NCBI GenBank assembly: GCA_016932475.1
Contig: JAFGCU010000060.1
Span: 1-47,144, forward strand
From: Anaerolineales bacterium
GTDB taxonomy: Bacteria; Chloroflexota; Anaerolineae; Anaerolineales; RBG-16-64-43
Reading direction: 5' to 3'
Length of the DNA: 47,144 nucleotides
Part shown: positions 35,120 through 42,223 of the stretch, in pieces
Layout: every line of letters starts with the position of its first letter
Numbering within the stretch: the first letter of the stretch is position 1
Translations under genes and position numbers: made by a program
The notes under the pieces: generated by a model
Seen by the model: only the letters and a program-made list of their open reading frames with translations
What the model was told of the DNA's origin: nothing
Database searches by the model: none

Positions 35120-36439
35120 GTGCGGCGATACGTCGGATTCTGGATCGCGGGATCGATAGTCTGCGGATTGGCGTGCAATCTCTCCATACATATGCCGTGG
35201 ATGCCGGCAGCGATATCGCCCGCCCGGACCATTCCCGGCGCGCAAGTTTCCCCGTCCGACCCGAACGCATTCCCCGGCGCCACACCAACAACGAATCCAT
35301 TGCCCGAACAATCGATCTGCGAGGATCAACCCGCGGCGGTGGTCCTGCTGGCGGATCCCGGCCTGACGGCGGGGATCCGCGAGAACCTCGACCGGTTCGC
35401 AGCGGATCTGTGCGCCGACGGATACCGTGTGATCGAGCGGGCGCTGGATTTCCCATCGCCCCCCGATGTGCGGGCGTACCTGGCGGATGTCTATGCGCGG
35501 ACCGGGCAGACGCTCGAGGGCGCGATCTTCATCGGTTCCGCGCCGCTGGCGTACCAATCGGTGCAGGCAAAGTCGTCCCATCCGGAGAATCAGCCCCCCG
35601 CGCAGGAAGTGATCAGCTTTCAATATTATTCCGATTTGGACGGGGAGTTCTCCGCGTCCGATGGATACCGCTCACCGGGCGGGCATGCGTATTCCTTCGA
35701 CCGGCACACCGGAGAGACGGATTGGGAGATCTGGATCGGCTCGCTTCCGGTTTACCGCGGCGACGCCGCTCAAACGGTGGAGGCATTGAACCGTTTTTTT
35801 GAAAAGAATCACCGTTACCGGACGGGGCGATCTTCCATTCCCAGGGGTTTCCTGCTGATCACCGAGCACTACACCGCAAAGACGGAAGCCGAGCAGGCGA
35901 ACTTCCTGGAGTCCCTGCGCGGGGGTCAATACGCCTGGACGCCTCTGAGCAGCGAGCCCGGCGCCCGGCTCTATTTCAACGGGCCGTCTCTTTCGATCCG
36001 GGATGGATACGACGCGCTTTCAGCCGGCGTGGCGGATATCTCCGTTACCGAAACCCACGGCGATCACACGGCGAGCGGGATGATCCATATCGGCTGGGTG
36101 GAATCGCAGCCCGTCCGGACCGTTCTCTTCTGGACGGACGGATGCTCGGTCGGCAATCTCGACCATCCGGAAAATTTCCTGACATCGATCGTGTACAGCC
36201 CGACCAGCGAGGTGCTGGCGGCCAAGGGATCGACCAATGATTCCGGAGGATTGGGATCCAACGCGGAAGGGTATTACGGCCACAACGTCGCCGTCCGGCT
36301 GGCGGCGGGAAAAAATCTCGGCCAGGCGGTCCTCGGGCATGTGAACAACCCGTTGATATACCCGTGGGCGGACAGCCGGGAATTCCACTTCTCCATGCTG
36401 ATTGTTGTGGGAGATCCGACGCTGCGATTCCGGGGTTGA
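35120..36439 (+). CDS. Gingipain-like (peptidase C25 fold) lipoprotein
   Basis: 439 aa. An N-terminal signal with a possible lipobox (GLAC, Cys19), a Pro/Ser/Thr linker to about residue 65, then a caspase/gingipain-like domain. Strands VVLLADPG and LEGAIFIGSAP lead to a likely His-Cys dyad, His313 in VTETHGD and Cys342 in FWTDGCSVG. The C-terminal GQAVLGHVNN and SMLIVVGDPTLRF resemble the end of C25 domains. The start is GTG 35120 behind GGAGGG. A small membrane-protein frame begins 14 nt downstream. Proteolytic activity is inferred from the dyad. Confidence 0.7.
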   Translation: MRRYVGFWIAGSIVCGLACNLSIHMPWMPAAISPARTIPGAQVSPSDPNAFPGATPTTNPLPEQSICEDQPAAVVLLADPGLTAGIRENLDRFAADLCADGYRVIERALDFPSPPDVRAYLADVYARTGQTLEGAIFIGSAPLAYQSVQAKSSHPENQPPAQEVISFQYYSDLDGEFSASDGYRSPGGHAYSFDRHTGETDWEIWIGSLPVYRGDAAQTVEALNRFFEKNHRYRTGRSSIPRGFLLITEHYTAKTEAEQANFLESLRGGQYAWTPLSSEPGARLYFNGPSLSIRDGYDALSAGVADISVTETHGDHTASGMIHIGWVESQPVRTVLFWTDGCSVGNLDHPENFLTSIVYSPTSEVLAAKGSTNDSGGLGSNAEGYYGHNVAVRLAAGKNLGQAVLGHVNNPLIYPWADSREFHFSMLIVVGDPTLRFRG

Positions 36440-36452
36440 AGCGGATCCGAGG

Positions 36453-36829
36453 ATGGCCGCCGCGCTGCTCTTTCCGCTTCCGGCCGCCGGCGCTCTTTTC
36501 GGGTCGGCCATGCTTTTCCGGCGATGGGGCGTGCCGGAGAATCGGTTCGTCATCGGTTCCTTTTGTTTTGCGGGGCCGTTCTCGGGCTGGCATCGGCTGC
36601 TCTCTGGCCAATGGATCTGGGGGTGTATTGGAACGGGTTTGGCATTTCCGCCGGAGACTGGGCTTGCCGAACCTCGATCCGGCTCAGCGGGAATCCGAAT
36701 TCGAGTCAGGCCTATTTCACCATTCCGTGGATGGCGCGGGTGCCGCAGGTTTATGCGTGGATTTCTCCAATCACCTATGGCATAATCGGAGCGTTGATCC
36801 AAACCGGGTATGCTCTTCTGCGAAGGTAA
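36453..36829 (+). pseudogene. Small membrane protein, probably frameshifted
   Basis: From ATG 36453, 14 nt after the C25-like gene, one frame reads a hydrophobic start (MAAALLFPLPAAGALFGSAM, then LFRRWGVPENRFVIG). It then turns into Arg/Gly-rich shadow-like sequence. Another frame, open until 36829, reads GAVLGLASAALWPMDLG and later a clear membrane helix (WISPITYGIIGALIQTG) from about 36575. The switch point falls in TTCCTTTTGTTTTGCGGGG (about 36558-36576), rich in short homopolymers. Either a base was lost or gained, in the genome or in the assembly, or only the 101-aa frame from 36524 is real. No family recognised. Confidence 0.4.
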
Positions 36830-36924
36830 TCGCCATCCCGGGAGAAAAATCTTGGGAGCGCATAGACAATCGGAAGCGGCCGCGTTCCAAAGCGATCCCA
36901 ATTTGCCGAGGGAGGGAGATGGCC

Positions 36925-37398
36925 ATGCAAGCGAATCATCACCATCGGAGCAATCAAAAAATCAACCGCCGGGAATTCCTGAAAACGCTGGCCGCCTCCG
37001 GCGGAGCCGCGGCGCTGGCGGCCTTGCTCGCGGGATGCGGGGAAGCCGTCCCAACCGGCGCCGGAACCGATTCGGCGGCCGGGGTGACCCTCGACCTGGC
37101 CGCGCCCGAGAACCAAAGCCTGGCCGCGGTGGGCGGGGCGCTGGCCATTGGAGCCAACAGCCTGGATCCGAAGGGAATGCTCCTGTACCGCATGAATGAG
37201 AGCACCGTGCTGGTATTCAGCCGCAGGTGCACCCATCAGGGATGCGTCATGGGGGAATTCAAGGACGGGGTTGCGTTGTGCCCGTGCCATGGTTCGCAGT
37301 TCGATACCACCGGCAACGTGGTCAAGGGGCCGGCGACGGATGCTTTGAAAACCTATCCGTCGACACTCAACGGTTCGACGGTGACGATCGGCGGATAA
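36925..37398 (+). CDS. Tat-exported Rieske [2Fe-2S] lipoprotein
   Basis: 157 aa. A twin-arginine signal (NRREFLKTLAASGG) ends in lipobox Cys38. The mature domain has both Rieske boxes, CTHQGC (Cys102, His104) and CPCHGS (Cys121, His122), with the two disulfide Cys at 107 and 119. It folds as an electron-transfer subunit outside the membrane. It is short, with no cytochrome b gene beside it, so it may be a stand-alone Rieske protein and not a bc1 subunit. Start ATG 36925 has GGAGGG 8 nt upstream; ATG 36919 would be too close. Confidence 0.9.
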   Translation: MQANHHHRSNQKINRREFLKTLAASGGAAALAALLAGCGEAVPTGAGTDSAAGVTLDLAAPENQSLAAVGGALAIGANSLDPKGMLLYRMNESTVLVFSRRCTHQGCVMGEFKDGVALCPCHGSQFDTTGNVVKGPATDALKTYPSTLNGSTVTIGG

Positions 37399-37461
37399 TC
37401 GTTTTCGGAATTATGCCGATTGGTTGCTTCGCCTTTTGTGATTTATTCCGGGTAAAAGTGT

Positions 37462-37590
37462 AAGGCCGCAAAGGACACAAAGAGCACAAAGAAGAATATC
37501 TTAAACTCCATCTGTGCGGCCTTTGTGTTCTTTGGGGCAGAACAAAGCCTCAATTTAATAATACTCGGAGCCGCAAAGAGCACAAAAAAC
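37462..37590. repeat. GCCGCAAAGGACACAAAG-type repeat cluster
   Basis: AGGCCGCAAAGGACACAAAGAG at 37462 has an inverted relative at about 37514-37535 (TGCGGCCTTTGTGTTCTTTGG) and a third direct copy near 37572 (GCCGCAAAGAGCACAAA). It lies between the convergent Rieske and regulator genes and may serve as their transcription end. Confidence 0.6.
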
Positions 37591-37592
37591 AG

Positions 37593-38975
37593 CTACTCGT
37601 GGATTTCGATATTCGATTCGTCGATCCCTTTGCGGCGCGCGTGCACGCCCCGCGTGCCGCGGTATTTCCCCGGCGACATGCCGGTCGAACGTTTGAACAC
37701 GCGCGTGAAATAGCTCTGGTCTTTAAACCCGGTCCTCGCGCCGATCTCGGCCAGCGGGATGCTCTGCGCCTGGAGCAGGGCCTTGGCCTTCTCGATCCGG
37801 ATCCGGGTCAGGTAGGAGACGAAACTCTCCCCCGTCCCCTCGTGGAAAATCCGCGAGAAGTGCGACGGGCTGAGATGAATGAATTCGGCGACCTTCTCGA
37901 GCGAAAGCGACCCGGTGTATTGCGAGCGGATAAAGTGGATGCTCTTGCGGATCAGATCGGCGTGTTTGATCGATTTGAGCGTGAAGACGCAATCCACGAA
38001 GCGCGAGAGGATGACCGACAGCGAAGCCGAGAGGTCGTAGACCGAACGGGATTCGCGGATGCGAACCAGGTAATCGTTGTTGAGCCCGATGATCTCCTCG
38101 ATCGAAGCCCCGCCGTCGATCGCCGCGCGCGAGAGCAGGACGACCAGCTCGACTACCCGCAGTTTGATCGATTCCAGGTTGTTGTTGCTGTAAAAGAAGA
38201 TCAGGCCGAGGATCTCATTCAGGATCTTACGCGAGCCTTCGAGATCGCCTTTAGAGATGCACCCGAGGAGTTCGCGTTCCTTCGCGAGCGGATAACCGGC
38301 GGCGGGAGAAAAAAACCCGGCGGTTTCGCCCGACATCAGCAGATCCGCGGCGGCGGAATCCGGCGCGCCGGGGGGCACGGCGATCCCGCCCATTTGCCGG
38401 CCGAGATTCTGGGAAAAAGCCTGCGTGTTCAACCGCAGGATTTCCGCCAGCGAACGCACCCGGGCGGGGTCGACGTACGGAATCTCGCGGCAGGCTTCGC
38501 GCAGTTCCTCAAGACAGTCCGCGCTCAACCGGTGCGAACCGATGATATCCTCCTGAAGGAATTCCTCGGGATCCATCATCAGCACCGGGCCGCCGATCAG
38601 CGACCCGAGCGTGATCCCGTCGATCCGGACCGGCGCCGCCCAGTGGGTCATATTGCGCGGGCAGAAATAGATGTACATTCCCCCGAACCGTTCCGCCTGA
38701 TACGTCCCATAGCGGTGCACACCGGCGCAATCCACGCGCGGGAAGGAACGCAACCCGTTGAGCGCGGTGCAAAGCCGGCAGCGTTGCGGGGCCGGGTGTT
38801 TCGCATCCGAGGCGGATTCTTCGGGCGCCATCCAGCGGCCGTCCGGGGTGATGGCAATGCAATTGATCCCGGTCGCACCGCGGTAGTGCCGGGTCAGTTC
38901 GAGGATGGCGCTCTGAATGTCGACCGGAGCGGCCGGTCTGGAAAGCGCCGGAGAGCGTTTAAATTGATCTTCCAT
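37593..38975 (-). CDS. PocR-domain AraC family transcriptional regulator
   Basis: 460 aa. An N-terminal PocR sensory domain (about residues 15-185) has the family's conserved Cys (RCRLC, VDCAG, YFCPR) and GGPVLM. A helical middle region follows, then two AraC-type helix-turn-helix motifs at the C-terminus (SLSLEKVAEFIHLSPSHFSR and PLAEIGARTGFKDQSYFTRVF). PocR domains bind small diols or related ligands, and such regulators often sit by corrinoid and methyltransferase genes. It is divergent from mtaB, 231 bp apart, so it most likely activates the methanol operon. ATG 38975 is preferred; the frame to 39050 adds an unlikely N-terminus. Confidence 0.92.
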   Translation of the reverse strand: MEDQFKRSPALSRPAAPVDIQSAILELTRHYRGATGINCIAITPDGRWMAPEESASDAKHPAPQRCRLCTALNGLRSFPRVDCAGVHRYGTYQAERFGGMYIYFCPRNMTHWAAPVRIDGITLGSLIGGPVLMMDPEEFLQEDIIGSHRLSADCLEELREACREIPYVDPARVRSLAEILRLNTQAFSQNLGRQMGGIAVPPGAPDSAAADLLMSGETAGFFSPAAGYPLAKERELLGCISKGDLEGSRKILNEILGLIFFYSNNNLESIKLRVVELVVLLSRAAIDGGASIEEIIGLNNDYLVRIRESRSVYDLSASLSVILSRFVDCVFTLKSIKHADLIRKSIHFIRSQYTGSLSLEKVAEFIHLSPSHFSRIFHEGTGESFVSYLTRIRIEKAKALLQAQSIPLAEIGARTGFKDQSYFTRVFKRSTGMSPGKYRGTRGVHARRKGIDESNIEIHE

Positions 38976-39206
38976 AAGTCCAGCCGGCGTGATTCTACAG
39001 GGAAAAGCCGCATTCTCAAAGGGAATGGTTTTAACGATAAAACTCTGCAACTTTTCGATATTTTTTTCATATCCCGCGACCCGGTAAGGTGCAACAATGG
39101 GATTGCCGGTCCGTTATCCGTAGAAAGCCAAAACGAAGTAATGCCAATTACAGCCCGATACGATCGGCATTCTAATCGGTCAGGAGGAGATTCCAAGGAA
39201 CAGCCC
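38976..39206. promoter_or_regulatory. Divergent control region of the methanol operon
   Basis: 231 bp between the regulator and mtaB. A direct repeat TGCAAC occurs at 39046-39051 and 39090-39095, about four helical turns apart, a possible AraC half-site pair. CCGAT...ATCGG (39152-39178) is an imperfect dyad near mtaB. No consensus promoter is visible, which would fit activator dependence. AAGGAA near 39196 is the probable mtaB ribosome binding site. Confidence 0.45.
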
Positions 39207-40583
39207 ATGCATTTCCCCGATTTGGCGCTCAACGATCCCCGCCTGCTGATCTTCGGCAGCGCGCCCCATCCGGTGACATCGCGGCGCGGGCTCGTGATCG
39301 GCGGCGGAACAGTCTACCCGGAACTTAATTTCACGCTCCCGACGATGACGATCTGCGAGGAAACGCTGCCCGGGATCCGCCGGCGGTACGCCGAAATCGT
39401 CACCGAAGCCCTGCAACGCGCGCACCAGTTGCACAGCAACGGCCTCGTCTTCGAATTCGAAACGCTCCTCGAGATGACCCAGAATCCCAAGATCGGCGTG
39501 ATGCTGACCCGCGTGATGGCCGAGATCTGCGAGGAGTGGTACGTCAAACACGGGCTGAAATCCGAGATCCGGTTGACCCCCAACGACACGCGCGATTTCG
39601 ACCGGCCGCCCCGATTGCGCACCAGCGCCCGCACCGCGGCGATGCTCGAACTGTTCGAACAGGGCGCGCTGGCGGGCGGCGATTTCCTCTCGATCGAAAG
39701 CACCGGCGGAAAAGAGATCCATGACGATGCGCTGATGACCGGCGACATCCGCCTGGCGTTTTTCGCGCTGGTTGTCCTGGGAGTCCGGGATATGCAATAC
39801 CTGTGGAAGCGGATTGTGGATATCGCCCGGCGCACGGGCCGGACCGCGGGCGGGGATACCGCCTGCGGGTTCGCCAACACCGCGATGGTGCTCGCGGAGA
39901 AGGGATACATCCCGCGGGTGTTCGCCGCGGTCGACCGGGTGATCTCGGTCGTGCGCACGCTCGTGGCGCACGAGGAGGGGGCGCTCGGCCCGGACAAGGA
40001 TTGCGGATACGAGGGACCCTACCTCAAGGCGATCGCGGGCATTCCCATCTCGATGGAAGGCAAGACCGCCGCCTGCGCCCACGGCAGCCCGGTCGGGAAC
40101 ATCGCCTCAGCCGCCTGCGACCTGTGGAGCAACGAATCGATCCAGCATGTCAAGCTTCTCGGCGGGATGGCCACCACCATCTCCCTCGAACAGCTCGAGT
40201 ACGATGTCCGCCTGATGAACGCCGCCACCCGCCGGGGCCCCGAATACCGGAGGATGTTCCAAATGCTGACGGTGGATTCCGACGCGGCGCTCGACCCGCA
40301 GGCGGTCGTCCTCGCTCCCGAGGTCGTAATCGACATCGCCGGCAGGATTGTCGCGGGCAGGAATCCGATCGACTCGGCCAAGCGCGGCGCGCTGCGGGCG
40401 GTCGATATCCTCGAAGAGCGATCCCGCTCCGGAGCGCTTCCGCTTCCCGAACGGGAAGCCGTCTACTTCGAGCGGATGCGCGAAGACCTCACCGCCATCC
40501 CGGAGGATGAATCCGAATTTGTGGAGATGATGCTTCCCCAGCTCGATCCGGAAAAGGTGATCCTCGGGGAATATGGACTGTAA
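39207..40583 (+). CDS. mtaB: Methanol:corrinoid methyltransferase (MtaB)
   Basis: 458-aa zinc enzyme that moves the methyl group of methanol to the corrinoid protein MtaC. Conserved blocks are LSIESTGGKE, GGDTACGFANTAM, GPDKDCGYEGPYLKAIAG, MEGKTAACAHGSPVGN and CDLWSNES. Glu164 and Cys220 fall at the same numbers as the zinc ligands of Methanosarcina barkeri MtaB, and Cys266 fits its Cys269. The length is normal. ATG 39207 is chosen for ribosome binding site and family fit, though the frame remains open far upstream. First gene of mtaB-mtaC-DUF1638-RACo, facing a PocR/AraC regulator. Confidence 0.93.
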   Translation: MHFPDLALNDPRLLIFGSAPHPVTSRRGLVIGGGTVYPELNFTLPTMTICEETLPGIRRRYAEIVTEALQRAHQLHSNGLVFEFETLLEMTQNPKIGVMLTRVMAEICEEWYVKHGLKSEIRLTPNDTRDFDRPPRLRTSARTAAMLELFEQGALAGGDFLSIESTGGKEIHDDALMTGDIRLAFFALVVLGVRDMQYLWKRIVDIARRTGRTAGGDTACGFANTAMVLAEKGYIPRVFAAVDRVISVVRTLVAHEEGALGPDKDCGYEGPYLKAIAGIPISMEGKTAACAHGSPVGNIASAACDLWSNESIQHVKLLGGMATTISLEQLEYDVRLMNAATRRGPEYRRMFQMLTVDSDAALDPQAVVLAPEVVIDIAGRIVAGRNPIDSAKRGALRAVDILEERSRSGALPLPEREAVYFERMREDLTAIPEDESEFVEMMLPQLDPEKVILGEYGL

Positions 40584-40681
40584 GCCCCGCTTTGGATGCG
40601 GATTTTGCACAAACCGGTCCAAGCGCGTAAGAAAATGCAAGACGATGGGCGACAGGTTGGGTATAACCAATAATTAAAGAC

Positions 40682-40766
40682 GATTCACCGCAGAGACGCA
40701 GAGCGCGCAGAGGTTGTAATATTTGTTTTTCTCTGCGTTCTCCGCGCCTCGGCGGTGAGAAAGGTT
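40682..40766. repeat. Imperfect inverted repeat between mtaB and mtaC
   Basis: The left arm TTCACCGCAGAGACGCAGAG... (from 40682) and the right arm ending ...CCTCGGCGGTGAG (40760) match at about 23 of 29 paired positions. The type ACCGCAGAGACGCAGAG is a variant of the other CACAGAG/CACGAAG repeats in this window. It may form a hairpin in the mRNA between the two cistrons. Confidence 0.6.
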
Positions 40767-40787
40767 TTTTTCTTAGGAGGCGCAACG

Positions 40788-41462
40788 ATGCCGATACTGG
40801 ACGATATATCCACAGCCCTGCAAAAGGGACAGGCCAAGGAAGTCAAAGACCTCGTGCAGCAGGCGATCGACCAGAAGATACCGGTCGAGCAGATCCTCAA
40901 TCAGGGTTTGATGGCCGGGATGAACATCATCGGCGGCAAGTTCAAACGCAACGAGGTTTTCGTGCCGGAAGTCCTGATCGCGGCGCGGGCGATGAACGCC
41001 GGCACGGCGATCCTTAAGCCGCTGTTCGCCTCGGCCGGCGTGAAGGCCAGGGGCAAGGCGGTCATCGGGACCGTCAAGGGCGACCTGCACGACATCGGCA
41101 AGAACCTGGTCCGGATGATGATCGAAGGCAAGGGGATCGAGATCCTCGACCTGGGCGTGGATGTGCCCGCCGACCGGTTTGTCCAGGCGGCGCTCGAGGA
41201 GAACGCGGACCTGGTGTGCGTATCCGCGCTCCTGACCACAACGATGAACCAGATGAAGACGGTGGTCGACAGCTTCGCCCAGGCCGGCGTACGCGAACGG
41301 TTCAAGATCATGGTCGGCGGCGCGCCGATCACCGAGGAATTCCGGGTCCGGATCGGAGCCGACGGCTACGCGCCGGATGCCGCCAGCGCCGCCGACGCGG
41401 CGCTCAAGCTTCTTTCGCGCTCGAATGGAAAGGCGCAGCCATGCCCCGGCGCTTCCGGATGA
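40788..41462 (+). CDS. mtaC: Methanol corrinoid protein (MtaC)
   Basis: 224-aa cobalamin-binding carrier that accepts the methyl group from MtaB. A helical cap domain (residues 1-85, with VPEVLIAARAMNAG) is followed by a Rossmann-like B12 domain with the DxHxxG cobalt-ligand motif (Asp99-Leu-His101-Asp-Ile-Gly104). VCVSALLTTTMNQMK and VGGAPIT match the family. AGGAGG lies 7 nt before ATG 40788. The gene overlaps the DUF1638 gene by 22 nt. Confidence 0.95.
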   Translation: MPILDDISTALQKGQAKEVKDLVQQAIDQKIPVEQILNQGLMAGMNIIGGKFKRNEVFVPEVLIAARAMNAGTAILKPLFASAGVKARGKAVIGTVKGDLHDIGKNLVRMMIEGKGIEILDLGVDVPADRFVQAALEENADLVCVSALLTTTMNQMKTVVDSFAQAGVRERFKIMVGGAPITEEFRVRIGADGYAPDAASAADAALKLLSRSNGKAQPCPGASG

Positions 41463-42178
41463 TCGCGTGCGAGGTTTCCCAGCGGGAGGTGTGCGCGGCC
41501 GTCGAGCGCAGCCGCAGCGTCCTCGATGTCGATTTTCTCCCCAAGGGGCTGCACGACATCGGCGCGGAGCGGATGCTCGCGCGGGTGCAGGCAGCGCTCG
41601 ATGCGAAGCCGTGCGGGGAATACGAGGCGATCCTCCTGTGGTATGGGCTGTGCAATAACGGGCTGTGCGGTGTGCGCGCCCGGGTCCCGATTGTCGCGCC
41701 GCGCGCACACGATTGCATCACGCTTCTGCTCGGGTCGCGCCGGCGCTTCGCCCGATATTTCGAAGCCAACCCGGGCACCTACTACAAATCCCCGGGCTGG
41801 ATCGAGCGCGACACCGATCCGAACGACAATCCCGCCAGCATCACCGCCCGCATGAGGCTGAGCCACGAGTATCGCGAACTGGCCGAGCGTTACGGCGAGG
41901 AAGACGCCGGGTATCTCGCGCCCTTCATCGCCGACTGGTTCAAGCATTATAAAAAACTCGCCTTCATCAACACCGGGGTGGGGAACGTCGAGGAGTACCG
42001 GGCCCGGGCCGGCGCACTCGCGGCGGAACGGAAGTGGGAGTTCGAGGAGTTGCAGGGCGATCCCGGATTGCTCGACCGAATGCTGGCCGGAGAATGGAAT
42101 ACCGAAGATTTCCTGATCGTGCCGCCCGGCCAAACGATTCGGCCGTCTTTCGGAGAGGATATCATCGAATGCGGATGA
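41441..42178 (+). CDS. DUF1638 domain protein
   Basis: 245-aa cytosolic protein of the DUF1638 family: IACEVSQREV, AILLWYGLCNNGLCG, PIVAPRAHDCITLLLGS, PGTYYKSPGW and NVEEYRARA are recognisable. Genes of this family often accompany corrinoid-dependent methyltransferases, but the biochemical role is not established. The conserved Cys (Cys10, the C-N-N-G-L-C pair, Cys in HDC) could bind metal or corrinoid, which is inference. It starts inside the end of mtaC with GGAAAGG upstream, so translation is coupled and made in step with the corrinoid protein. Confidence 0.88.
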   Translation: MPRRFRMIACEVSQREVCAAVERSRSVLDVDFLPKGLHDIGAERMLARVQAALDAKPCGEYEAILLWYGLCNNGLCGVRARVPIVAPRAHDCITLLLGSRRRFARYFEANPGTYYKSPGWIERDTDPNDNPASITARMRLSHEYRELAERYGEEDAGYLAPFIADWFKHYKKLAFINTGVGNVEEYRARAGALAAERKWEFEELQGDPGLLDRMLAGEWNTEDFLIVPPGQTIRPSFGEDIIECG

Positions 42179-42223
42179 ATAAAGCCGATTGAGCAGGCCG
42201 GCCGACTCCTTCATGGTGATCCA

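Noticed and set aside
37599-39206. Over 500 codons of open frame upstream of and in frame with mtaB
   Set aside because: It is antisense to the PocR/AraC regulator, has no family signal, and MtaB homologues begin at about 39207.
38976-39206. Cobalamin riboswitch ahead of mtaB
   Set aside because: I looked for the B12-box-like core and found none; the region is short and shows only weak dyads.
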